Below, piece by piece: positions 51,257 through 59,996 of a stretch of 64,000 nt of DNA. Each line of letters opens with the position of its first letter. Position 1 is the first letter of the stretch. A program made the translations under genes and the position numbers. Origin of the DNA: Marinilabiliales bacterium (GTDB lineage Bacteria; Bacteroidota; Bacteroidia; Bacteroidales; SZUA-534). The notes beneath the pieces are model-generated. The model was not told where the DNA came from. It did not search any database and worked only from the letters and a program-made list of their open reading frames with translations. The DNA lies in NCBI GenBank assembly GCA_003512955.1, contig DOTG01000028.1, positions 218,304-282,303 on the forward strand, written 5' to 3'.

Positions 51257-51307
51257 AGACTTCGTTAATCATTAAAAGTTTATTCCTTGAAACAAAGTAA
51301 AAACATC

Positions 51308-52594
51308 CTAACTGTAATTTTTGCGATTTAATTGCTTTTCATAGGTATAAATTAATCCAAAATCGAGAATAGCTACCAAACCATAGCTGGTCAATTCTAT
51401 CCAAACATAGGCCTTTAAAAAAGCTTCTATGCTGTGAAAAGGAATCCAACTCAAAAAAAGAATCATTATGAAATACAGAATTTGCCATATGGAAAGGATG
51501 CCAATTTTTTCGAAAGCGGTAAATAAAATATTAAAGGGTGAAATGATGAATTTTAAAGCAAAGGCCCAAACCAGTATTTTTGAATAGAGCCCGGCAATCT
51601 CCCATGATTTTCCAAAGATGAAACCAAACAAAAATTCGCCTAAAAAAAAGATGAGAAGACCGAAAGCCAACGAAAAAAGGGTTAAAGAAATGAAAACCCC
51701 GATAGCCTCTTTTTTGATGGAAGTGTTATGGTTTTTCTTTTCGGTAAATCGTTGCAGCAACACTTGCGACAACGAAGTTGTAATCAGTGCCAGAGGTAGA
51801 ATAAGAACCATCCGGGCTAAATCGAAATATCCGGTTGTTTGGGTATCAAACAACCGGTTGATAAAAAGAACCGGCAATAATAAACTTAAGGCATTCAGCA
51901 TGGAAGGTATCCCATTTTTTACAGGAAAACTTTTATATGTATGGGCAGCCTCTTTCATTCTTGTGAATGAAAATACTTGAGGCCACTTTCCTGTGGTAAA
52001 TATCCGGTAGCCTGCATGGATGATATTTGATAGCTGCCCAAAAATATCACCTAATAGCAATCCTATAGGAAAATGAAAAATTCCCAATGCAGTTTGAATG
52101 ACACCTTCGGTGCCTCGCCGGACCACTTTGTTATTTGCCGAAAGTGAGAACCATTTCAACCGGATAAGGTAAAAGTTCAAGGCTTGGTATGTACCAAATA
52201 AAAACAATGAAAGAGGTAACCAATATATCCAATGGTGGTATTCTGGTGCTAACCCGGTCCAAACCAATACCTGATGGCTAAAGAACCAACAGATGGCACC
52301 AATGAATAACGAAAAAAGTACGGAAAGAATCAGGGAAAGTCCAAGCAGAGAATCTCCTTTGGCATCCTCTTTTGGAAGCACAATCACTTGTTCATATCTT
52401 AGCGATGACCATGTGGCCAGAATGCCTATCATGCTCATGTAAACGGCAAAAGCACCAAAATCCTCCGGTGAATACATCCGGCGCAAGATAACCTGGAAAC
52501 CCATAGCCAGCATTTGGGCCAGAATGGTTCCGGTCATTAAAATGCCGAGATTTTTAATAATAGGGATTCGGAATATTTTCTGAAAAACAATCAT
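51308..52594 (-). CDS. Polysaccharide flippase (Wzx-like, MATE/MOP superfamily)
   Basis: 428 residues, about 12 TM segments, inner membrane. It begins FRIPIIKNLGILMTGTILAQ then MLAMGFQVILRRMYSPEDFG, a pattern typical of Bacteroidota Wzx proteins, and ends with a cytoplasmic Arg/Lys tail. It would flip undecaprenyl-linked repeat units for export. It is the first gene of the cluster; the HU gene upstream ends in a terminator 38 nt before it, so its promoter must be in the short gap or within it. Confidence 0.9.
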   Translation of the reverse strand: MIVFQKIFRIPIIKNLGILMTGTILAQMLAMGFQVILRRMYSPEDFGAFAVYMSMIGILATWSSLRYEQVIVLPKEDAKGDSLLGLSLILSVLFSLFIGAICWFFSHQVLVWTGLAPEYHHWIYWLPLSLFLFGTYQALNFYLIRLKWFSLSANNKVVRRGTEGVIQTALGIFHFPIGLLLGDIFGQLSNIIHAGYRIFTTGKWPQVFSFTRMKEAAHTYKSFPVKNGIPSMLNALSLLLPVLFINRLFDTQTTGYFDLARMVLILPLALITTSLSQVLLQRFTEKKNHNTSIKKEAIGVFISLTLFSLAFGLLIFFLGEFLFGFIFGKSWEIAGLYSKILVWAFALKFIISPFNILFTAFEKIGILSIWQILYFIMILFLSWIPFHSIEAFLKAYVWIELTSYGLVAILDFGLIYTYEKQLNRKNYS

Positions 52595-52631
52595 GTGCCG
52601 AATTTACGCATATATTTAAATTATTGAAAAC

Positions 52632-52659
52632 AAAAAGGGCGTCCCGGAAGGAACGCCCT
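52632..52659 (-). terminator. Terminator of the HU gene
   Basis: On the minus strand, AGGGCGT/ACGCCCT stem with a short loop followed by CTTTTTGTTTTC. Confidence 0.85.
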
Positions 52660-52680
52660 AAATGTCAGTATAAAACCCGA

Positions 52681-52959
52681 TTACTTTTTGTTTACATTTT
52701 CGTCGAGAGCTTTACCAGCTTTGAATTTTGCTACTTTTTTTGCAGCAATTTTAATTTCTTTTCCTGTTTGAGGGTTACGGCCAGTACGAGCAGCACGTTC
52801 GCTTACTGAGAAAGTTCCAAATCCAACTAATTGGATGCTTTGTTTTTTACCAAGGGTTTCTTTGGTAGTTTCTACAAATGCATTTAATGCTTTTTCTGCA
52901 TCGGCTTTAGTCATTCCAGCTTTTGCAGCCATTGCTGCTACTAATTCTTGTTTGTTCAT
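52681..52959 (-). CDS. hup: HU-family DNA-binding protein
   Basis: 92 residues. Histone-like nucleoid protein that bends DNA non-specifically as a dimer. Start MNKQELVAAMAAKAGMTKAD; the arm carries FGTFSVSERAARTGRNPQTG then KEIKIAAKKVAKFKAGK, the classic HU pattern with the intercalating Pro. The C-terminal tail ENVNKK is short. It is a monocistronic gene with an AT-rich upstream region and a terminator. The 341-bp gap 52960-53300 between it and SbcC holds only AT-rich sequence with no gene that I can support. Confidence 0.96.
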   Translation of the reverse strand: MNKQELVAAMAAKAGMTKADAEKALNAFVETTKETLGKKQSIQLVGFGTFSVSERAARTGRNPQTGKEIKIAAKKVAKFKAGKALDENVNKK

Positions 52960-53300
52960 AGTGTTAATTTTTAAATTATAATAATATTTTTAAAGCACAG
53001 TTAAATATAAAGAAAGTTCTTTTAGAATTACCCATTTCATCAGAAAAAATAATGCCTCCAGCCTTTTTTATCTTGAAATTTGTTAATAAGTGTACCTGTT
53101 TTTGATGAATGATAGTTACTTAAAACAAAGAAATACAGCAAGTTATATGATTTTTTTTTATACCATGATCATTATCAACCATTTACAAGGTTTGTTAATA
53201 AAATTCCGCATAAACAGGGCGTTTTAGGGTAATTTATTAGTAAAAAATGCAACATAATACACCTAACGCATACAGATTTTGTAACAAAAAACGTCATTTT

Positions 53301-56300
53301 TTAGTAACCTAGGGTTATCAGGCTACCTGAATTTTCGGAATTTGTAATCTTCAGACAGGTATCAATTTCCTGCTGAAGTTCATCAACGTGGGAGATGATG
53401 CCAACCATCCGGTTTTCTTTACGGAGGGTTTTTAATGTATCAAAAACCAATTGGAGCGATTCTTTATCCAAACTGCCGAACCCTTCATCGAGGAAGAAAA
53501 AATTTTCCGATGTTCCATGGTCCCGATGCACGCTATCGGCCAAGGCAAGTGCTAGAGATAAAGCGGCTTGGAACGTTTGCCCGCCCGAGAGTGTTTTTAC
53601 ATGGCGGACTTTACCGTCATTCATAAAATCACGGACCTGAAAACTATTATCCTCAGTAATCTCTAAGCTCAATCTTTGTCCGCTCAATCTGTAAAAGCGG
53701 TCGTTAGCATCGGCACAAAGGTTTTGCAGATACACGGTGGATATATAATTGACAAAACCATTCGCTTTGAAAAGCTGTTTAAGGGTTTTAAGGTTTGAAG
53801 CCCGAGCCTCAAGCTGTCCTTTTTGGTGGTTAAGCTCCTGAAGTTTCTTAAAGTCCATATCCATTTTTTGGAGACTGTTTTCAAGTTGGATGCAAACTTT
53901 GTTTTTTTCAATAGTTTTTTGATTTGCATCTTCCAATTGCTCTTTGAGCTGTTGGTGAACTATTCCATCATAAAAGGCTCCGTTCATGGCTTGCCTCGTA
54001 TCCATAAGTTGTTGCTGGCTGATGGCAAGTTGCTGGCGGTACGATTCCAACTGTTGTTTCCCTTTTTCCAAATCCATTCCAAGCATCAGGATCTCTTTTA
54101 CTTTTTCCTCCGATGTAAAAGCCGACCGGGTGATTTTATCTGCAAGTTCCTGGTATTTCTGTTTCAAAGAACTTTTCTCCTGTTCCACATCATTTTTGCG
54201 GGTTTCGATGGTTTGGGCCAGTTGTTCTATCTTTTTCTGAAGCTGTTCCTGTAGGTTGAATACTAAAGTGTATCGTTTTTCAGTAGCAATAATGGTCTGT
54301 TCAATATTTTGAATGTCACTTTGAAGCTGGGTTTCTTGTATAGGTAGCCATTCTTCCATTATTATATACCTAATTTGGGCCTTTAACGTTTCCTCCTCCC
54401 GAAGACAACCTATAATTTGGTGCCGAAACTCATCAACTTTCTTTTTGTATGTCTCCAGTTTTTGTAAATCCTGATCCAATTCTTTTTGAAGTTGTTCATT
54501 TTGATGCTCACCTTCATGTATCTGTTTTTCAAGTACCGTTAACGAATCAAAAGCTTGATTCAGCAATTCAGGAGTCGAGAAATCCGGCCACTCAAATAAT
54601 TGTAAATGGTTGGCAACTTGCTGCTGGCTACGTGCAACATCTTTATGATGTTCATCTTCACGGGTTAAAATGGCCTGTTCCTGAATCTGGACTTGCTGAC
54701 CTTGTAACAACCATTGCCTGCACTGATTCAAACGATCTTTGAGTTCTGATTTTGTTTGGCGGAGGGTTGCTAAATGTTCATCGGCATCAGAAAGTTTGAA
54801 AATGTGGGGATGTTCCAACGAACCGCACAAGGGACAAGGACTGCCACCAGACAATTGACTGGCAAAGGCCGCCAACTTTGCTTGCACAGCAAAATGTTCC
54901 ATTTCAAGCTCATTTTGCTGTATATCCGATTCTATGTCGGCAATTCTTTCAGAAACCGTTTGAGTAAAGTTAACCCTGTTCAGAAGGGTTTCAAATCCTG
55001 ATAATGTCCATTCTTCCAGTATTTTATCAAAAATCACCTTTTGTGTTTCCTTTTCTTTTTGTATCCTTTGATCTTCTGTTTGAAGTTCGTTTTGTTGTTT
55101 ATCTAGTTGGTTATTAATTAAATACCATTCTCTAACTTTGTTCAGTATCATTACATTGGGTCGTTGGTTTTTCCATTGTTTCAATTCCTTGATTTGGGTT
55201 TCCCATTTGGCATTTTTCTGGCCAATTTCCAATTGAAACCCAATAAGGAATTGTTCTCCTTCGCTCACCCTTTTTGAAAGGTTTAAATACTCTGCCTGCA
55301 GCTTTTTTATTTGAAGGACTTTTCCCAGTTCTTCTACCTGTTTTTTTAGGTTTGGAATGTTTTCGAAGGTAGGTCTAATCTGGTTCAACTCAAGAATATT
55401 CGTTTCGTTTTGTTTTTTGGTAGTGTCCAGTTCAGTTGTATAATTTCTTATTTCATTTTGAAAATTGGTTATCCGTTTTTCAAATTCCTGAATTGATGCC
55501 AATAATGGATGAAAATGAATCAGGCAGAATTCATATTCGGCCAGGTTTTTTGCCAACACTTCCATTTCGGGTTTCTTTGTTTCCAGATTCTTTAAAACCG
55601 ATTCAAGATGGGCCATTCTTTCATGGAGAGTCTTTAATTGACTCATTTCCTGGCTTTTTTGTTGCATGCTTTCCAGTTGAACCTTTAATTCATGAAGCTG
55701 TTTGCTCTGTTCCGATAATTCGCTCCTCTTCTGTTGAATAAGCTCCTCAGTTACCTCCGACAGACCCTGTATCATACCCATTAACTGATTCATGTGGGCA
55801 TCGTTGTTCTTTTCTAATAACCCAACCTCATCTGATAATTCATATTTTTGAAGATGAAATAGTTCTTTCATCATTTCTGATCTTTTTGCTGCGGTGAGTT
55901 GAAGGAATTCCTGAAACTTTCCTTGCGGGATGATGATGGTCCGCTTAAAGTTCTCATAAGTCAAACCGATAATTTCTTCCAACTGTTCAACCAGAATAGG
56001 CCCCCAACCTTCCTGTATTTTTCGATAAGCAGTGCGTTCAAGGGTTTTCACTTCATCGAACCGCTTGCTGTTGCGGCGGCCCTTTACCAAAGCCATGTAT
56101 TCGTTAAAGGGCAAACCTGTTTTGAAAACAAACTCTATAAGCAGTTCTTCCGATTTCAGGTTCATCATGTTGTAATTCCGGTCATCGCCTTTTTGGTTGA
56201 GTCGCTCGGTTTCGCCATAAAGGGCAAAGGTGATGGCCTCCAAGATACTGGATTTTCCACTACCAACAGGGCCAAAGATGCCAAAAATACCGGCACTCGT

Positions 56301-56375
56301 GAGTTTGGTAAAGTCAATAGTCTGTTTCTCCTGATAAGAGTACAAACCTTGTATGGTTAGTCGGATAGGTATCAT
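53301..56375 (-). CDS. sbcC: SbcC nuclease subunit (Rad50-like ATPase)
   Basis: About 1024 residues from ATG 56375 (MIPIRLTIQGLYSYQ), chosen over ATG 56405 because SbcC proteins begin at this motif. Walker A GPVGSGKSSILEAIT is near the start. A long coiled coil runs to the zinc-hook CPLCGSLEHPH (about residue 505), and the second coil leads to the signature LSGGQTFQAALSLALA and Walker B FFLDEGFGSLD. With SbcD it forms the MR-type nuclease complex that processes hairpins and protein-blocked ends; the ATPase controls the nuclease. It starts 41 nt after the SbcD stop, so the two form one operon. Composition is normal for the region. Confidence 0.96.
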   Translation of the reverse strand: MIPIRLTIQGLYSYQEKQTIDFTKLTSAGIFGIFGPVGSGKSSILEAITFALYGETERLNQKGDDRNYNMMNLKSEELLIEFVFKTGLPFNEYMALVKGRRNSKRFDEVKTLERTAYRKIQEGWGPILVEQLEEIIGLTYENFKRTIIIPQGKFQEFLQLTAAKRSEMMKELFHLQKYELSDEVGLLEKNNDAHMNQLMGMIQGLSEVTEELIQQKRSELSEQSKQLHELKVQLESMQQKSQEMSQLKTLHERMAHLESVLKNLETKKPEMEVLAKNLAEYEFCLIHFHPLLASIQEFEKRITNFQNEIRNYTTELDTTKKQNETNILELNQIRPTFENIPNLKKQVEELGKVLQIKKLQAEYLNLSKRVSEGEQFLIGFQLEIGQKNAKWETQIKELKQWKNQRPNVMILNKVREWYLINNQLDKQQNELQTEDQRIQKEKETQKVIFDKILEEWTLSGFETLLNRVNFTQTVSERIADIESDIQQNELEMEHFAVQAKLAAFASQLSGGSPCPLCGSLEHPHIFKLSDADEHLATLRQTKSELKDRLNQCRQWLLQGQQVQIQEQAILTREDEHHKDVARSQQQVANHLQLFEWPDFSTPELLNQAFDSLTVLEKQIHEGEHQNEQLQKELDQDLQKLETYKKKVDEFRHQIIGCLREEETLKAQIRYIIMEEWLPIQETQLQSDIQNIEQTIIATEKRYTLVFNLQEQLQKKIEQLAQTIETRKNDVEQEKSSLKQKYQELADKITRSAFTSEEKVKEILMLGMDLEKGKQQLESYRQQLAISQQQLMDTRQAMNGAFYDGIVHQQLKEQLEDANQKTIEKNKVCIQLENSLQKMDMDFKKLQELNHQKGQLEARASNLKTLKQLFKANGFVNYISTVYLQNLCADANDRFYRLSGQRLSLEITEDNSFQVRDFMNDGKVRHVKTLSGGQTFQAALSLALALADSVHRDHGTSENFFFLDEGFGSLDKESLQLVFDTLKTLRKENRMVGIISHVDELQQEIDTCLKITNSENSGSLITLGY

Positions 56376-56416
56376 AAGGTTCTGATTGCTGGTCTCTGGT
56401 CTCAAATTTCTAAACT

Positions 56417-57646
56417 CTAAAAATCTTTTTTATTGGCAATTACTTCTTTAAACAGTTCCATCAGAGATGGATCGGGTGGTAACCCTTTTGTATGCTGAAA
56501 ATACTCAGCAAAAAGTTCTTCAATTCCTTTGGACAGGTTGATATTTGTAGTTTGCGGGTTTCCATCGCTATCGGTTCCTTGGAGCATTTCCGGAATTATT
56601 TGAATAATCCCCTGATGTGTTTGATTGAGCAACTTACGATCACTGGCATTCAAGTAGGCATCAGTAACTATGGTTAACTCCACCAGGCAATCAGGATTTT
56701 GTTTCAACCATTCCAATGCTTCAGAAACACCCTGGGAACGGACTCTTTTCAATGGTAATCCTTTATGCAATTCTATGGGTTTTAACGAAGCTCTTTTATC
56801 AGGTTGAAATTCCAACAAAACAACGTATTTTGTTTGATTGGCTTCGCTGAAACTATAAGAGAGGGGACTACCCGAATAAACCACCGGGCAAGGTTCCTGA
56901 TCAATGATCTGCTTTCGATGCAAATGGCCCAACGCAACATATTGTATTTGTGAAGGAATATCGGATGTATAAATCGCTTGGGCTCCACCCACGTGTAAAA
57001 TGGGCTTTTCGTCGTCAGGTTCTTCTGGCAGAGTTGCCCCTTCTTTGGTAAAAAACAGGTGCGACAAAAGGAGGTTTGCCCCACTGATATCACAATATTT
57101 TTCGGCCAATTGCTGCCATCGGTCTTTTAATACCTTTCGCAGTTCCGTCTCCGGATCATCAACACCCAGATAGGATTTTAACCGTATCTCGTTGGCATAG
57201 GGTGTTGTGAGGATACGCAAAGGTTCATTACAGTGGGGAAGTTTCAGTTCCACAAAACCAGCCTCCGAACGTATTACCTCCAATCCCGAATCGAGTTTGA
57301 AAAGGGGAACCTCAGAATTGGGATATCCTACAAAGATGATTCCGCATTCCCGGGCCAAGGGGTCAGGTGCTTCAATACGGTCGGGCGAATCGTGGTTTCC
57401 GGCAATACAAACCACTGCCCGTTCCCCGTTATTTGCTAAACACTTCAACGATTTGTAAAACAGATCAATACTCTCCACAGGAGGATTAAAGGTGTCGAAT
57501 AAATCGCCAGCCACCAAGACTATATCGACATTTTCAGCATCGGCAATCCGGATAATTTCATCAAGCACTTCTACCTGTTCCTGATGTCTGGAATAGGTAT
57601 CAAGCCGTTTGCCTAAATGCCAATCGGAAGTATGTAAGATTTTCAT
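56417..57646 (-). CDS. sbcD: SbcD exonuclease subunit (Mre11-like)
   Basis: About 409 residues from ATG 57646 (MKILHTSDWHLGKRLD), chosen over the longer ATG 57691 because the phosphoesterase motif begins at once in this family. Calcineurin-like motifs: HTSDWHLG (D, H), VAGDLFDTFNPP (GDLFD), AGNHDSPDR (GNHD), and LSHLFF with GHLHRKQ. These bind two Mn ions at the nuclease site. The C-terminal capping region (about 300-400) contacts SbcC. Operon with SbcC. Confidence 0.95.
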   Translation of the reverse strand: MKILHTSDWHLGKRLDTYSRHQEQVEVLDEIIRIADAENVDIVLVAGDLFDTFNPPVESIDLFYKSLKCLANNGERAVVCIAGNHDSPDRIEAPDPLARECGIIFVGYPNSEVPLFKLDSGLEVIRSEAGFVELKLPHCNEPLRILTTPYANEIRLKSYLGVDDPETELRKVLKDRWQQLAEKYCDISGANLLLSHLFFTKEGATLPEEPDDEKPILHVGGAQAIYTSDIPSQIQYVALGHLHRKQIIDQEPCPVVYSGSPLSYSFSEANQTKYVVLLEFQPDKRASLKPIELHKGLPLKRVRSQGVSEALEWLKQNPDCLVELTIVTDAYLNASDRKLLNQTHQGIIQIIPEMLQGTDSDGNPQTTNINLSKGIEELFAEYFQHTKGLPPDPSLMELFKEVIANKKDF

Positions 57647-57920
57647 TATATTCAGAATCAGGTCATATTTTTTTGATTGGATACACTCCAATTTTCATGA
57701 TTCTAATATCTATAATTTATTTGAAAATTTATTGTTTTTAATTTGATTTAAAATATTCTAAGATTTTCTTGTCACTAAAAAAACAATATTATGATTACAC
57801 ACTTTAAGTTTTTATTTTTCATAATTTAGTTGAATCTAAAAATTAAAAATTTTTCAAATATTTTTAAATAGTTGACTAACTATATGTTTTAGTGTGTTTT
57901 AAAAATTAAAAATCATTGTC

Positions 57921-59975
57921 ATGGAATACTATTATGATCTGGCTACTAATAACAATAGTAATTTATTAAATTCATTTAGAGCGATTTATGAAGATGGTTT
58001 TCCTGATATAAACGAAAGAGAAGATTATGATGTGATATTAAAAAGGGTTACGTTACAAAAACAATCTAAAGAACCATATACTGTTATTGTATTGGATACC
58101 CTGGAAACAAATAATCAGGAAAAGGAAGTAACCGGGGGATTAATAATTGATTGGTATGAAAGAAGCCAAACGATTCATTTAATTTATTTGATTGTTTCAG
58201 AGAACCATCGAAAAAAAGGGATTGCTAAAAAGTTGATCAACGAAGGGATTTCAAAAGTAATTGAATGGATTAAAGATGAAAAAGGAATTGAAATAAAGAA
58301 TGTGGTATTTGAGTCAAATAATCCTTATGAAACAAAAACAGACAATTTTGCTCCAAGTGAAAGATTACTGGCTTTCTCGGGTCTTGGTGCTAAATGGATT
58401 AATATTAGTTACGTACAGCCTCCTTTGGACCTCAAAAAGAAATTAGTAAATAATTTACTCTTACTATCGTTTACACAATTTAATAAAAAAAAGAATAAAA
58501 TACCTGCTGTTGAAATTAAGGCATTTTTATTGGATTTATATGAAGGATTGGGCATTACAGATTTGGAAGACAACATTCATTTGGAAAAGATGTATCTGGA
58601 ATTAGATAAGATGGAGGATGAAAATGGTGATATTGAATTGGAAGATTTGATGGAGGATTCAAAATATCAATTTGGTTCAGGTAAGGCCTCAATTACTTAT
58701 CATTTTATCGAAGACCAATCATTTACTAAAAAAAATAAAGAAAAAATCAAAACCTGCGAACATTTCCATTCTTTAGAAAAGGATCTATTAAATTATCAAA
58801 ACCAAAGCTTCGCTCCACTCAATAGCCGATTTGTTAGATCGGTTGATAATATTACATTATTGTTGCCCAAAGCTTACCAGTATTCTTCAGAGGGGAAAAT
58901 TCACATCAGGCTGGTATTAAAAAATGAAATAGATGTAATTACCTCTTTAAGTTTTACCTATTTTAACAATTCAGATTTAAAAATTTGGCATTTAACCATA
59001 TCACCTAAAAATGATTATTATTTTACTGAGTTAGATATTATAAAGCTAGCAACACAGTTTGGAAGCATTCAAGAATGTTCGGACGTGAAAGAAAATATAT
59101 GCCTTAAATATAAAAATAGAAGAACTAAATTAATGACTATTAAAGAATTAATGATGGAATTAAGCAATTCAAAATCTTCAATTTCATTAAATTCTGGTAT
59201 CATTCAGCTATTGACAAATGAAATAGAAGAACATGTTATTAATAATTTTTCTAAACAAATTCAAGACACTAAAAGGCACGAAATAGAAGATAAAGGGGTA
59301 ATGAGTTTGGCAAAAGCAGTTTGTGGCATAGTTCAGGGTATTTTTGATTTTGATAGAATGGATGAAGAGGAAATTTATGATACTATAAAACCCTTTATGT
59401 CAAGCGATTTATCTTTCTTATCCTTATCAAGAGGTACCCTGTTAAAATTTTCAAAAGAAGACGAAATAATGGAAGTAGTAAAAGATTCTATAATTATAAG
59501 CCCTTATTTGTTGATTCCAAGTTCGGTTTTGGTTCATAATGAAAATATTTTAGCAACTGCTAATAATTTATTAAATCAGTCGTTAGAAAATAAATCTAGC
59601 CTAACATTAAAAAATCTTTCTTCAAATCAAGAAAAAATTCATCGTTTAATTAATTATGAATATGTTGATAATATATTTCAATATCATACTGAGAATGAAA
59701 TTATTAATAACGGAAACCTTGAAAGGGGACTTACCTTCTTAAAATCAAATATTCAAGATAGGCTTAAAGAATTGGAAGAAAAGATTTCAACAAAACGAAA
59801 TAAAATAAAAATGTTTAGTGATGCAATGATTGTTGCAATATTATTCATTATAGCAGCTTTAGAATTTGGTAAAGAGTTTTTATCATTGCCTATTGATCAT
59901 AATTTAATGTTTATTGGGTTACCAACTTTAATGATAATAATCTTTTCATTTTTCTCTATTAAGAAGTTTGTTTAA
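57921..59975 (+). CDS. GNAT acetyltransferase domain fused to a large uncharacterised region with two C-terminal TM helices
   Basis: 684 residues. The N-terminal GNAT domain (about 1-155) has the acetyl-CoA loop HRKKGIAKKL (R97, G100, A102), preceded by IHLIYLIVSEN. Residues about 160-620 match no family I recognise; they include an acidic stretch near 230, a lysine-rich centre and mostly helical segments in the second half. A coiled coil (about 605-630) leads to two TM helices (about 634-654, 661-680) and the end SIKKFV. This layout of a cytosolic body, coiled coil and two terminal TMs resembles a CorA-like topology, but there is no GMN motif. The gene is more AT-rich than its neighbours and lies alone between SbcD and UvrA, suggesting acquisition. 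Function unknown. Confidence 0.7.
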   Translation: MEYYYDLATNNNSNLLNSFRAIYEDGFPDINEREDYDVILKRVTLQKQSKEPYTVIVLDTLETNNQEKEVTGGLIIDWYERSQTIHLIYLIVSENHRKKGIAKKLINEGISKVIEWIKDEKGIEIKNVVFESNNPYETKTDNFAPSERLLAFSGLGAKWINISYVQPPLDLKKKLVNNLLLLSFTQFNKKKNKIPAVEIKAFLLDLYEGLGITDLEDNIHLEKMYLELDKMEDENGDIELEDLMEDSKYQFGSGKASITYHFIEDQSFTKKNKEKIKTCEHFHSLEKDLLNYQNQSFAPLNSRFVRSVDNITLLLPKAYQYSSEGKIHIRLVLKNEIDVITSLSFTYFNNSDLKIWHLTISPKNDYYFTELDIIKLATQFGSIQECSDVKENICLKYKNRRTKLMTIKELMMELSNSKSSISLNSGIIQLLTNEIEEHVINNFSKQIQDTKRHEIEDKGVMSLAKAVCGIVQGIFDFDRMDEEEIYDTIKPFMSSDLSFLSLSRGTLLKFSKEDEIMEVVKDSIIISPYLLIPSSVLVHNENILATANNLLNQSLENKSSLTLKNLSSNQEKIHRLINYEYVDNIFQYHTENEIINNGNLERGLTFLKSNIQDRLKELEEKISTKRNKIKMFSDAMIVAILFIIAALEFGKEFLSLPIDHNLMFIGLPTLMIIIFSFFSIKKFV

Positions 59976-59996
59976 CATTTTATCATCAGGTATTCT

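Noticed and set aside
59800..59975. Magnesium channel (CorA) call for the GNAT-fused protein
   Set aside because: The two terminal TMs and coiled coil look similar, but the GMN motif is absent and the N-terminal part is a GNAT domain.
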